This document shows, piece after piece, positions 23,401 to 34,000 of a DNA stretch of 64,000 nt. Both the position numbers and the translations under genes were made by a program. This stretch comes from Bacillota bacterium (lineage in GTDB: Bacteria; Bacillota; Clostridia; Tissierellales; Tissierellaceae). Location of the stretch: contig JAEWGC010000036.1 of NCBI GenBank assembly GCA_023388495.1, positions 89,513-153,512 of the forward strand. The letters are read 5' to 3'. Under the pieces are notes generated by a model that made no database searches, was not told where the DNA came from, and was given only the letters and a program-made list of their open reading frames with translations. Each line of letters starts with the position of its first letter. Within the stretch, counting starts at the first letter, position 1.

Positions 23401-24355
23401 CAACCTCATCATCACTAGCTACAACAAGGTCCATACCATCTATATAATCCATAGAATCCACAAATCTACTGTCCTCATAAACCTTATCAATTTCAGCATC
23501 AAGTACAGCTAATTTCCAAGTGCCATTAGGTAACCCACTAACCACAGTAGCGCCTGATTTCTTTACACTTGCCATAAAGTTAGCTTCTATAGTATTATCT
23601 TCATCAACAGTAACCCTTGGGACTTTAATCATATTAGCAGTTATAGCTATATTATCATAGGCCTTCACCTTGTTATCCTTATCAGTAGCACAAAGGAGTA
23701 AATACTTACCGTCACTAATAGGGATATCAGTCTGTGCAGTATAGGATTGTCCATCTATAACATCATTTGGCTTTAAAGTTGTAGGAGTATTTACAATCTT
23801 GTATATCCATTTAGTAGCACCAATACCACTAGGTCTAGTTAATTTCATAATCCTTGTGGTATTATCACCAACTCCAGGTATAGGAGTAGAGTAATTATCT
23901 GGATTCTTTAGTTTACGAGCACTAGAGCTACCTATATAATCTTCAATATTACCTTTGTTTTTGTCAAGAATCTCATCAAAGGTCTTAGCTATGTCATTTG
24001 TCTTAGTCTCTAATGCTGCCTCAACAGTGGCAGCATTATCTCTAATATATTTTTCCAAATCTGTAGGATCTTTGACCAGAGACCTTAAATATACTAAATG
24101 AGCATTTTCTTCATCTACTACATTTATATATTTAATTTTTCCGTCAATGGTCTTTTCTCTATAATACTGCCCTAGAAAGCCAGGATTAGAGATATTATTT
24201 GTTACATCATTGATCAAATCACTGGTTATATCACTTGTTCCAGCTTTATAAATCTTTTTGAGTCCAGTATGGATAATATCTCCATCAGCAGCAAAAGAGG
24301 TAAAAGAGCCAAATATTAAAGTGATGGCTAGTAAAAGTATAAGGGTTTTTCTCAT
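17465..24355 (-). CDS. Giant secreted beta-repeat surface protein (2296 aa)
   Basis: Third gene of the minus-strand surface operon. A signal peptide ends near residue 22 (FTSFAAD). The N-terminal half has about eight related units of 85-105 residues. Each opens with NYS or NYTxPxxG, then T-T/S-R/K, W-x-Y and a closing KY-L-LLATD-x-x-GK-I/V-x-AY. The middle (about 985-1370) has two units with the pattern of bacterial surface Ig folds. The C-terminal third cycles through three modules: A with MEYSLN...IREK-x-KP, B with LQYRI...EIRARG, and C with APEL...RIKAT-x-x-x-LPSL. There is no SLH domain, LPXTG motif or C-terminal anchor. With the SLH protein encoded 13 bases upstream it probably forms a cell-surface layer or fibre. 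The family is not one I can name. Confidence 0.85.
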   Translation of the reverse strand: MRKTLILLLAITLIFGSFTSFAADGDIIHTGLKKIYKAGTSDITSDLINDVTNNISNPGFLGQYYREKTIDGKIKYINVVDEENAHLVYLRSLVKDPTDLEKYIRDNAATVEAALETKTNDIAKTFDEILDKNKGNIEDYIGSSSARKLKNPDNYSTPIPGVGDNTTRIMKLTRPSGIGATKWIYKIVNTPTTLKPNDVIDGQSYTAQTDIPISDGKYLLLCATDKDNKVKAYDNIAITANMIKVPRVTVDEDNTIEANFMASVKKSGATVVSGLPNGTWKLAVLDAEIDKVYEDSRFVDSMDYIDGMDLVVASDDEVDSMPADFKKAILIYSAESGKIKKYKVFSVSNDKISGALDAKKLSEDNYSTPVKGNISGATRLAKLSGLDSFGATKWMYTFVEGTDIVPKLDRVYTDSVSYEVGQDIIVETKYLMILATDNDGKVRAYGIVELKDDMVKESLAKELTRITNYTDPVKGSEVGTTKIGYLNPVGIPGEVVTWKYVINSSEIDVPELNSSRIYDGDILVNTDINIGTETELKVNDFQRNMMIYGLDSSGKIKAYKKFVLDSSSVKMPTADLLVKGTSVPANYSEPKKGNGSNTTRIEFLEHTGLTSTVFKYKLVDNETHPDFNEKIEGTQEIRVNMDRPTTAGKYLLLLAVDSFNRTKAYANIPLSYDTNVKAGSALKLTITTNYKEPVPGSSYESTKFTYLNLPSGASKWIYKIGDTSFGIPEAGSKVTGYTEYTPYNEIVNVSTGKYLILFAVDSNDKIISYIEFRLIDSQVKGREGVQLETPNYTVMKGDKPGTSRLKLEPLGFENPASIRWRYQLTDDSTKKPYTNEVISDSILYNINSTTGLGGDINVINGKSPYKYILILATDTSGKIQKYKYVELNSSNVREFAPAIEGIVFSEGNGIDTVKVTGNGTLKYLITNSQPNTPAIGDLLPTGVVDYISGEDIRIKIGQYLSIYEVDGTNKIMRYSSTQITSVNQGKANLSGDALLEGNIKNGGSKFTITLNDATWVNDITSNKPIRDKLFNGFKANSESIEWSKVIASMIADGKGAISVNSNILTILLPQTLDYDIKEEQKISLVIPPEAIDGALNSITAAGTITIKPTISATISGDVVNSIVRQSDIKAGGKTIVVELADGIWADDIKGIINGFSGGENWDLIADKVRTSGTITRNSGTKITITLPMVDVDFDINSEVISLKIPKSLIQDTTGDVVASPHFTLYPDILKVEGEAIKDELDGDIPVVLMAPDYRVVDAKSNTWIIDVTSGTLKSTINNSDVIITGLPKGLVATVSKVDSTKIGIKISGTASTTLSNNIEIKVKVKGTAVTEPNSIDSNEIGFKLIKGNSLMDELIKVKINVVDKKLENTNSQMQYSLNSTNGTTGDWYDSSSGTDTTIPDDFKAGKVYVRDKDNHKVFHLVATLSHGKAPTGINISEVNYDSTDTTVKLSGFEIGKDYEYSTDGGNTWMNIEPTTEIILLSESDLRVRFKATESNLPSLATAKISLLSLKNVTMNVGEGKILGTTTAMEYSLNDGETYTTAKANETPVSFIKDRKVIIREKAKPLNMHTLGTVDIVPSPSTTNVSFNILAGTITDTEKRGLQYRIEADSWKDLSATETSTVVAFKQGKLEIRAKGTTGSLPSEPVELAIIVSPASAPELIVDDFTKDIMYWNGSSEIPLENSTLLEYKINDGIWQNSSNWATDKVTSTIKNGNPKVSLRIKATTNTLPSLIKVVNFTGNLTFENVKLNVVEGKIDGTTTAMEYSLNSTDGKNGTWIDAKANSTTVTFIQGMKVYIREKSKPLNFAELSGGIGAETNIATDDFSYSIVDGSITNKYTNRILEYKMGVEPWKSIDRSKTIYGVKFEPGALQIRARGTETTLPSPIVTRTINAKSSAPELKYDDVNYTIEKIGLGGDSAYEYNINGGTWIPGTVDTQFEGSNVVLVRLKATEDSLPSLEQKIVFTNNLYLGNVILNAGRLQLENTSTLMEYSLDSNNGEDGLWFQCTATSTPISLKEGMTVHIREKSKPRNIRKVTVNPVAVRPFADGKSFVNSNLDYNILERTISIQNIADGHQDIVNGLQYRIGDGNWTNIDYVDLGNGATSKVLVYNVNFVPGNLEFRLRGNENQLPSRSIFKDTILASASAPHVSIGFDTFKYKNIVDGDVTNLEYSFGENGPWIDGVHLSTEDLVGKVYFRIKAKKDTLPSLIKTLEFTPVLNLKTIILSTYVQPLELNGTTDQMEYNIYLTNGNNTGWINCSNGNTKMPDWLYDSVNTTNSFVKLEIRDKNQPKNKIQVYPQP

Positions 24356-24368
24356 ATGACCACCTCCA

Positions 24369-25247
24369 TTATTGTAATTTTCCTTTTAGAATCAAATCTC
24401 CCTCTTTATTATAGACTTCATATCTATATCCCTTTAATTTTGCTAATGCTCCAACATCAAACTTATCAATAGAAAATATTCCATCTTTACCTAGGACAGT
24501 ATCACCGTAAATAGCACCATCTTGAGATAGTAGAACAACCTTATATCCTGTAAAATCCCTAGAGCCTTTCAATATTCCACTAAATACTCCTGAAATAATG
24601 GTGTTAAATTTGATATTAGTTATAGTTATAATTTCTTTAGGATTTTCCTTTGATGAAACTTCTTTGTCAGTTACAGAATTAATAGATGCAAATAGAGTAT
24701 AATCCTGTCCCTTTAAATTTATATTTAGAGCCTTTACCATAGTTGAAAGAACTGTCTCTCTTAGAACTTCTTCATTAGGGGATATGTACATATGGGCAAG
24801 ACCAATCTCCAAGGCCTTTTTATAATAATCATCAGGATAATTTATAAAATCGATGCCATCCTCATACCCTAGAACTCTCATAAAGATAGTGAGGAGTTCA
24901 ATATAAGTCACATTACCATTAGGATTAAAGATATCCTTAGATTTTCCAGAAATCAGTCCTTTTTCCTTAGCCAAATGCACAAATGGAGTTGCCCATCCAC
25001 CTTGGAAATTATCTACATCTCTAAAGGAAGATTTTCCCTTATATTCATTTGCAGCATCTTCAAGTCCTATCAAACGAATAGTCATAGTAGCTAACTCGGC
25101 TCTATTCATCTTTTTATCCAAATTTAATCCACCAACACCAAAATACTTCTTATCCACAATCCATTCCCTATCAGCCATCCCTTCCCCATAGACAAAAGAG
25201 GGAAGGAGTAGAGCTATGGAAAGAACAATTAATATAATCCTTCTCAA
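24369..25247 (-). CDS. SLH-domain surface protein with shared C-terminal domain
   Basis: Exported protein of about 292 residues. A signal peptide (1-21, ending VYG) leads to two to three S-layer homology repeats (about 35-180, including MNRAELATMTIRLIGLED, GLISGKSKDIFNPNGNVTY and ELLTIFMRVLGYEDG). These would bind the secondary cell-wall polymer. The last 90 residues (ITNIKFNTIISGVFSG onward) are homologous to the C-terminus of the next upstream gene product. TTG 25247 is taken as start because AGGAG lies 8 bases before it, whereas the GTG at 25256 overlaps that AGGAG. The gene is flanked by operon partners at 13 and about 23 bases. It probably anchors the large proteins of the operon. Confidence 0.85.
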   Translation of the reverse strand: MRRIILIVLSIALLLPSFVYGEGMADREWIVDKKYFGVGGLNLDKKMNRAELATMTIRLIGLEDAANEYKGKSSFRDVDNFQGGWATPFVHLAKEKGLISGKSKDIFNPNGNVTYIELLTIFMRVLGYEDGIDFINYPDDYYKKALEIGLAHMYISPNEEVLRETVLSTMVKALNINLKGQDYTLFASINSVTDKEVSSKENPKEIITITNIKFNTIISGVFSGILKGSRDFTGYKVVLLSQDGAIYGDTVLGKDGIFSIDKFDVGALAKLKGYRYEVYNKEGDLILKGKLQ

Positions 25248-25270
25248 AACTACCACTCCTCCAAATAATA

Positions 25271-27820
25271 TTAGTTCAAGTTTTTATCTGGAACAACCAA
25301 CTTACCATTCCCGTCATAAACCCTATATTTAAATCCAATGATTTTATCTATGGCACTTACAGGAGTATTAGGGAAAGAGAACTCTCCATCACTTGATGCT
25401 TCTACAGTTGCTACACTAACCCCAGACTTAGTCAAAACCTCTACTTCATAGCCGCTAAAATCACTTATACTTCCATGACTAATTCGACCGCTGAAAATTA
25501 ATCCGAATAGAGTGTTAAATCTTATATCTACTACACTAAAGACATTGGTACTTCCACCATCAACTTTATTTACAACTATTGTATATATTCTTTCATTTTT
25601 GTTACTTTCTTTAACAGAAATACGAATAGTAGTTGAATCGCTGTTTAATGCTACCGATATAGACTCTCCACTTACAACTGTACTACCACTTACTGTAATT
25701 ACACCATTTGTAGCATAAGGAGTAATATCAATAGTAGATACATCTTCGCCTACATTTACGGTGTATGCAGTAGTTGTATTGGAGAATGGTCTATTTAATG
25801 TACCAGGGTCAACACTTAGATTAGTTAATCCATAGGATATATTCTCATCTCTTACTATAGTATACCTGAAGGTAGATACAGGTCCAGAGCCTAAGCCTTC
25901 TTTGTATCCTATAGCATTAATTTCTACATCACCATTTATTATAATTCCTTCTCCATCATATAATAGACTAGAAGTAGTAGGAGTACTACCATCTAAAGTA
26001 TAGTATATACTTGCTAAAGAAGTGTCCGTAGATAACAAAATCTTTGAACCTTCTACAACTTCACCACTAGGTGGATTAGCATGTACAACAGATACAGTCT
26101 CTTGGTAAGAGTCAAAGTCAGTAATCAAAACTCCATTTTTATCTACCACCGTAGTAGATATATTGGCATCCCATAAGGAAAGAATAAAGCTAAGAGCATT
26201 GTGAACATTGGTACTCAATTTTTGTTTACCCATATCCCCAGCATTAACCCACTTACTATCATTTATGGAAAAATCCGTCTCAATGTCTAAATGATAATTT
26301 TTCAAATCCTTTTCATATAAGGAATGCTTCAATTTGAAACCATTATTTCCGTGGGAGAAATATCCAAAGCTGTTGTTTATATACTTTTCAGTTTCTTTCA
26401 ATAAATTAGTTGAGCTAATTCTATTTTCACTGATATAAAAATCAAGTGATGGAAGATTATCACTAAGATATACTATTTTTCCTTCCACTACCAAATCAGG
26501 ATACAGTTCTTTGATCCTTTTATTAAGAGTCTTTAGATATCCCATCTTTATAAAGAGTGACAATTTGTTAAAATTATCATGATTAGGATATGCCATAAGC
26601 TCTAGCTTATCTCCTGACATCTTAGCATCATAGGTAAAGCTTGTGTTCTGATACTTAGGTAAGTTTTTATTTAATACTTCCACTAGATAATCTGGATCAA
26701 CTTTCTTATCTACAACTAACTTACTCTTAGTAAAGTCAAAGTAAATGTCCTTATCCTTAGAATAGAAAGTGATATAATTTTTTAAATCAGAGTTAGAGTA
26801 ATAAGCGTAATATGGGTTCCTCACAACTCCAGAAATCAGTGCTTCATCATTATAAAGATTTAATATAGCAGTATAAATATTCCAAATCCACTGTTCTACG
26901 TCGGATCTACTTAATTTATTCCAAAGGTTATTTTTAGAAGCGGGGAAGCTAATATCTAAATTAATTAAATTATATTGTTGTACAATATCAAGATTTACAT
27001 CTAATTCTCCAACCTTATTAAAATTCTTATTCAGATAATCTTCCAGAGAGTTAATAGTAGTCAACTTCTTATAGGGAAGCTTAAATTCCTCGAGAAGATA
27101 TTTTCTCTTCTCTAATTCAGCCCTTTGTATATCCATTAAATAGTTTCTACCTTCTCTAGCAGCAAGAAGATTATCCATAGTAGAATGATAACTATCTTTT
27201 ATTAAAATTCCATTAGCATCAATATTTATAGTAGTTTTGTCCTTACTCAGAGTAGGAGTAATATAAAGATAAGGAGCAATAGAATCTAAAGCCACATAAA
27301 TATCATTTTTATACCTTAGAGTATCACTGTCTAGATTTAATTTTTTTCCATCTAAATAAATATTTATATTACCGAAGCCAACCTTAATACTTTTTAAATT
27401 GGATTTTATTTTATAATCAATACCAGCGGGAGCCTTTCCATCTAGTATGCGAATTTCATCATCCAAACTTTCGATTATTCTTTCCTTGGCAGAGATTTCA
27501 TAGCCCCTTTGAAAGATTATAGATTCCTTCCCAGTTTCAGCATTAAAATTTAATTTGCCTTTGGAATTCATATGGGCATTATTTTTACTTATATTAATAT
27601 CCATAGCCAATCCCTTAGCCAAATCAGACAAAGAAACAAATAGTTCCTCATCATATAAAAAAGATTCCTTATGATTAACTACTCTTTTGCCATTGACTTT
27701 CAACTGAAAATCACCAAAGAGAGCATCGATATCCTTTACAAAACTATTAGCTTCAACATTAAAAGGAATAAAAGAAAATAATAGAACCATTGATAAAAAT
27801 AAACTCAAACCTTTCCGCAT
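25271..27820 (-). CDS. Secreted multidomain protein: CAO-type stalk, CHB_HEX and cadherin-like domains
   Basis: First gene of the minus-strand operon, 849 residues. Signal peptide 1-24. Residues about 30-200 hold two segments like the copper amine oxidase N-terminal (stalk) domain: VNGKRVVNHKESFLYDEELF and YLDGKKLNLDSDTLRYKNDI. A long alpha/beta part (210-570) is unassigned. Then follow a chitobiase/beta-hexosaminidase C-terminal-like module (near 590-655, IYYTLDGSTPTTSSLLYDG), a cadherin-like beta-sandwich (near 660-750, LTNLSVDPGTLNRPFS to YTIVVNK) and a terminal domain of about 90 residues shared with the SLH protein downstream. No catalytic motif is seen. GGAGGG precedes the ATG. A structural wall-associated role is likely. 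Confidence 0.8.
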   Translation of the reverse strand: MRKGLSLFLSMVLLFSFIPFNVEANSFVKDIDALFGDFQLKVNGKRVVNHKESFLYDEELFVSLSDLAKGLAMDINISKNNAHMNSKGKLNFNAETGKESIIFQRGYEISAKERIIESLDDEIRILDGKAPAGIDYKIKSNLKSIKVGFGNINIYLDGKKLNLDSDTLRYKNDIYVALDSIAPYLYITPTLSKDKTTINIDANGILIKDSYHSTMDNLLAAREGRNYLMDIQRAELEKRKYLLEEFKLPYKKLTTINSLEDYLNKNFNKVGELDVNLDIVQQYNLINLDISFPASKNNLWNKLSRSDVEQWIWNIYTAILNLYNDEALISGVVRNPYYAYYSNSDLKNYITFYSKDKDIYFDFTKSKLVVDKKVDPDYLVEVLNKNLPKYQNTSFTYDAKMSGDKLELMAYPNHDNFNKLSLFIKMGYLKTLNKRIKELYPDLVVEGKIVYLSDNLPSLDFYISENRISSTNLLKETEKYINNSFGYFSHGNNGFKLKHSLYEKDLKNYHLDIETDFSINDSKWVNAGDMGKQKLSTNVHNALSFILSLWDANISTTVVDKNGVLITDFDSYQETVSVVHANPPSGEVVEGSKILLSTDTSLASIYYTLDGSTPTTSSLLYDGEGIIINGDVEINAIGYKEGLGSGPVSTFRYTIVRDENISYGLTNLSVDPGTLNRPFSNTTTAYTVNVGEDVSTIDITPYATNGVITVSGSTVVSGESISVALNSDSTTIRISVKESNKNERIYTIVVNKVDGGSTNVFSVVDIRFNTLFGLIFSGRISHGSISDFSGYEVEVLTKSGVSVATVEASSDGEFSFPNTPVSAIDKIIGFKYRVYDGNGKLVVPDKNLN

Positions 27821-28047
27821 ACAAATCCCTCCAAAATTTAGTGAATAACTAATAGCTAGTAGTTAATAGCTAAAAGATTAAAAGACCCAAAAGCCTTACT
27901 TAAAGATATTCATTATTCGCTTTTCACTATTCACTGGTTTTAATATCTATCGGCATAAACCTTATATAAATATACAATATTTATAAAGAAAATCCAAATT
28001 TTGTCGATAACAATGTAGAGTGAATTAAAAAAGGGGGGCTAATAGGA
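27821..28047. other. Divergent control region of the two surface operons
   Basis: This 227-base AT-rich gap separates the start codons of two three-gene operons. It contains TAGCTA/TAATAGCT-type repeats near 27850-27875, but no -35/-10 pair that I consider convincing on either strand. Strong ribosome-binding sites are present (GGAGGG for the minus gene, AGGGGGG for the plus gene). Both operons must be driven from here, so shared regulation is plausible. Confidence 0.5.
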
Positions 28048-31000
28048 ATGACAAAATTCAAAAAAATAATATCTTATATTCTATTAATATCGATAATACT
28101 TCCACTCCTTCCCATAGGCCAGCTAACAGTCCATGCCTATGATGAAGATAAATATACAATAACTGAGGTTATTCTATATAAGATATACGATAGAAACAGA
28201 CAACCAATAGGTAGAAGATTAACCATCAACGGAAAATACCTAAAGGATGCAGACGTATCCATGATAACTAATACAGGAGATATAGTACTCACCAATAGAG
28301 AGAGAAATACAGATACTACATTGCAATTCGTATTAGCCAATGATCAAGTTGGTAGCAAAATAAAAGTAGGTTCCACAGAAATAAATCTGAATGAAGGTTC
28401 AATGCCAACCCTTACACAAGTGTCACCAGAGGTAAAATCAGGATACGATGGAGAACTAACATTAAAAGGAACAAACTTTACATCCATTGGCAATGGAGAA
28501 ATTACAGCGCAAATATACAAAGAAGGTGCAATTCAAGACATATCATATAATTTTACATCTGGCAATGAAGAAGCAACTATAACCGATATAACCTTAGCCT
28601 TGGGATTACAAGATATAGTATTCGAAAGAAATACAACAGAAATAAAGACATTTAACCAAGCAAACCAAAATGTGCAAGTACAAGTAAAAGTAACATACAC
28701 ATATAAAGAACAATTCCTATTATACCAAGAAATAGAAGTAGATAATCTACAGATGACACCAAATAGGGGATCTAAGGGAGAGACGGTATCCTTTGAATCT
28801 CCAGTTACAGGAACAAGTAGAGACTTAAGGGAATATGATGTATTCTTTTTAAAGGCCATAGATGGTACAGATGGATATAAAGTATTAAATAAAGGTAAAA
28901 ACAGAAGATTTCAATCCAAAGTAATGAAAGAGGGAAAGGAATTCAACATACTTACGGTGGAAATACCGGATATACCAGTAGGAGACTATTTTGTAGTACT
29001 AACTAATATAGCAGATGGTACAGACCCTGCCAAACAAATAACCCAAAGAAAGATATTGGATCAAAAGTTTACAATAGTAGATGGAACAAAAAAGCCATTT
29101 ATACAATCTGTACTACCAGCATTTGGACCAGATACAGGCTCTAACACTACAATCAGTGGTACGTTTTTAGGTACAATGAATATAGATGAATTTACTCCAG
29201 ATAATCCAAACAAAAAAGATATAACGGCAATAGGATCAGAGCCAAAAACTTTAACAATAGACTATGGGTCAGGTGTTTTTGGAGCAAATAATGAGCCTAT
29301 ATCTAGTGCTATAAGAGAAATAAAGGTAATCATAGGTGGAGAAGCAACCTTCCTTAAAAAAGATACGGGATGGGATATAGAACTAAATACAGCCTTAGAC
29401 AGAATAAGAGTAAGAACGGCACAAATAACCATAGGTGATACTAGCCCCATAAAAGATGTAGTAGTAGAGATAACTACCATATTTACCAAAGGCAATGGAG
29501 ACAAAATAGTAATAAGAGAGAGAGCAGAGAAAAAATCAAGCTATAGATATATTCTAAGTACTATACAACCAGAGATAAAATCAATTACACCAGAAAAAAT
29601 ACAAGTTGTACCCAAAGGATTAGAATATGAAATTCCAGAGGATAGAATAGTTGCAATCTATGGTAACAACTTCATGGTTCACAAGTATAGAGACGACCAA
29701 GGAAAAGAAATATATAGATATCCTAGAATTCAAATTGGAGATATAGTAATAGATAAAAATGAAAATCCTGATTTATACGTTAGGATATTTAGTGATAAGG
29801 GAGCAGAATTAGATGGTACAGAAAACAACGATATAGGCACAAAAATACTATTAATGCTTCCAAAGGGTGCAAGGGTATCTAAGGCTACAAAGGAAGCGGT
29901 AACTGTACAAAATCCAATGAGAAATTCAAATGTACTAGGTTTGTCTGATATAAAGCAAGATTTTGTGGAATTTGTAGTACCAGAATCAGGCACAATACCA
30001 GTTATCAACACAGTAAAGCCAGATACTGTATCTGTAGATGGTGGTGAAACTGTTACAATAACGGGAAGTGGTTTTCAAGGAGATGTACAAGTAATCATAG
30101 ATGGAGCAGTAGTTAAAGGAATAAAAAGAAAAGAGGATGGTACAGAAATTACATTTCCAGCACCAAAAGGAAGAGAGGGAGAAACGCAGATTCAAGTCAT
30201 GAATACATCAGGGGGAATGGACACAAGACCCTTCTTCTATGTAAAGACCTTTACTAATCCCAAAATAATAGATTTTAATCCAAAGCGAGGTAATTCAGGT
30301 ACCATAGTAATGATAAAAGGAGAAAACTTTCTTAGACCTGACCCTATGGGAACAGAAGAAAATATATTTAGACTAATAGGTACAAGAGTATTTTTAGATG
30401 ATTTAGAGCTAAATGAATACAATAGAAATCCACAAAACAATAGAATAGAGTTAGTAGACTATCTACCAGAGAACCCAATTTTTGAAATAAATGATAAAAA
30501 AATAGAAGTAAAGCCATATTATCAAGGGATTTTATTAAAAGACGAAAATAATAAAAAATATATTCTTTCCGTAAGTACCAAAGGAGAAATAAAACTATCA
30601 GATGGTGGATTAAACAACTATGATATAGTGTTAAACGCAAATGAAGAGATTATAGCCAACAAACAAGGTGGATTAGTACACAGCGTAGATGTTCAAAATA
30701 ATCATATAACCCTGACAGCTCCAGATAGAATTGAAACAAAGCTAACTTATATTACACCATATAAAATAAATGGAACTGAAATAGTAGGGCAAAGGGTGAA
30801 GGTTATTGACGGAGAAACCATCTATTTTACAGTACCTATTATGAACAACCATCCAGAAGGCTATAAGGATTTAATTATAATAAACCCAGATACTAAAAAA
30901 GACCAAAAAACTGGAAACCAAGGATTCTTCTTCGTAAAACAACCAGAAAGAAGACCAGAGATTACAGAAATAATACCAAAAGAAGGTTCAGTATCGGGAG

Positions 31001-34000
31001 GATATGCAATAGAAATTATAGGAAGAAATTTTGAAACAAATGTGGCAACTAAACCAAAGGTCTATATAAATGCAGTAGAAGTACCAGAAGCTGATACTAA
31101 AGTAAATATAGAGGGAACGAGAATAACAGTAATTGTACCAAAATATGTAGGAGATTTAAAGAAAGATAAAAACACAGATAGATGGCCGGTGCCAGTAGTA
31201 GTATTAAACCCAGACGGTGGTACTGCAAATAAAGAGAAGGGATTCTTCTATGTAATACCTTCAAGTAGTCCACAAATAACAAAAATATCACCAGTCAAAG
31301 GTTCAGCAGCAGGCTATGAAGTAGTGGAGATATGGGGAAAAGATTTTAGATACTTTGAGCCTTTTGATGATTTAAATGGAAACTTAGAGTACGACGAGGG
31401 AGAGCCATTCAATGATCTATATAAAAATGAAGGCGGAGAAGAATGGGATGATTTAAGAAACTTAAATTTAGATGATTGGGATAAAAAGGCAGGAAAGACA
31501 AAATTCAGCCCGCCCCATCCAAAGTTTGAACACTACTATGACTCACCAATACTTCCAAAGATTTATTTTGGAAACAAAGAAGCCCAAATAGTAGAGTTTA
31601 GCCTAGGATATATCAAAGTATTGGCACCACCTCATGCACCAGGTAAAGTAGATGTGTTTCTATTAAATAACGATGGTGGAATATCAGGAAAGACACCATA
31701 TACCTATGAAGCTACAAAGGTAGCCATAACAGATGTAGTGCCAGATAAAGGCAGAAAAGAGGGTGGAGATAAGGTAGAAATCCATGGAACAGGATTTGCG
31801 CCGACAAATATATATGTGTATAAAGATGACAACATACCATATGTGCAGACGATGCCAATAATCAGACTAGGAAATATAACAAACAGAAATATAGAAAGAG
31901 AAAAAGATAATAGTGGACTTATCAACAATCAAAAAGCAACAGTAGAGTTGGCAGGTAAGTTAAAGGTAGAATATAACGGATACTATAACACCCTGACTTT
32001 TACAATAGAAGAAGGTGGAGTAGAATACAAGAAAATCATTACAAACTATGACAACAAAGAAAGATATGTACCAATAAACTTACTAAAATCAGGTAGTGAT
32101 TCATATCCAGGAAAAGAATTAGTAAGAGTAGCCATAGAAGATGGTAGACTGCTAGTAGATAGGGGGTACGCACCAAAGACGACTTTTGTAAATAATACTC
32201 ATGTAAGTATAGAAACACCATCCTATTATACAGTAGGTAAGACTCCAATATTTATAATCAATCCAGATGGTGGTACAGGTAGTGGAAACTTTGAGTATAA
32301 GAACCCAGATTCAAACCCAGTTATTTTAAATATAACAAGAGATAGTAGACAACCAATAGAAGAATTTAGAAAAGAAATAAATGGTAAGGCCAAAATCCTA
32401 AAGGTAAACTACAAAGGTGGAAGTATAATTACCATAGAAGGAACAGACTTTAGAGATAAAGCAGTAGTTAAATTATCTAATATACTGACCATAGGGGAAG
32501 AAGCATTAGAATATAATCTTCCTACAAAATTAACCTTTACCATGCCGCCAGTACCAGAATCGCAGGTAGGCAAGCTATTACCAGTAATAGTACAAAATAC
32601 AGACGGTGGATCAGCATTATCTGACAAGCTATATGTACCAATTTTTATAGAGATAACAAAGGGAGAATCAGATCCAGAGACAACTACAATAACTCCAAGT
32701 AAAGGCTCAGCCGCAGGAGGAACAAAAGTAGTCATTACAGGAACTGATTTTAGAGAAAATATGAAGGGTTATGAAGGAGAAAAGTTAAGAGTATTCTTCG
32801 GAGAAGTAGAAGCAACGGAAATCAAAAGTATTACTCATAATACCATAGAATTGATTACACCAAAATCTAACAAACTAGGCAATATATCAGTTAGAGTGGA
32901 AAACCCAGATGGTACAATGACAACTGGCAAGATTACTTTTGAATATATATCTAAGCCAACTATAGAAACAGTATCGCCAAACAAGCTATTTACTAATGAT
33001 ACGGAGACAGAAATAACTCTAACAGGTACCATGTTCCAAACAGGAGCTAAGGTAGTAGTAGGGGGTAAAATAGTAGATAAAAAAGATGTTACACCAGATA
33101 TGCTTATAATAGGAGAAGGTATAATAGGAGTAGACTCTAACAATATCAATAGAGAAGTAGCAGTAGTAGATGGAGTAGAGTCAGCAACTATAAAAGTAGA
33201 AAGCGATAAAGTAATCAAAGTAACCTTCCCGGAAACAAATGATTTAGAAAATATCAGCTTGATAATCATAAATCCAGATGGTGGAATATCAGACCCGTAT
33301 AATAACTTTAAATATGAGAAACCAATACCAACAAGGCCTCTAATATTAGAAGGTATACCAGGATATGAATCAACAGTACAACTAATATGGTCAAAATCTG
33401 ATGCAAATATATTAAACAAGGCAAGTGTCTATGAAGTCTATGGTAGAAAAACTAAGGACAAGGATAATACATTTATAGGTAGCACAAAAAACGCAGATTT
33501 TCTAGTAAAGTCTTTAGAACCAGAAACACAATATACATTTATGGTAAGAGCATTAAATGAATATGGTGCGGCAATAGACTTCGCCACAGTTACAGTGAAG
33601 ACATTAGATAAGAGACAAGACGAAAAATTAAGAGAAAAAGAAGAGAAAAGAAAAGAAGAAGAAAACAAACTAAAAACCAACGGAAAAGAAGAATTAAAAA
33701 ATGGAAGACTATATATAACTATAGGTACTAGTAGATTCACAGGAGGAGCAGGATCTATAGATTTATCTTTATCTAAATACAAAAACCAAGATAAAATCAC
33801 CATAGCTATGCCAATAGAGTTAGCAAGAAAGGATAATAGGATTACAATCAAGGATGGTACAATGACAACAATAATCAATATAAGAGATCTATATACTCTT
33901 GCAGTAAGTAAGTTAGATAAGGGGGATGAAGACTCCTATGTAAGAATCCATATAGATAAGACAACAGGAGATCATCTGCCAAGAGGTAAAAGAGCAGCAT

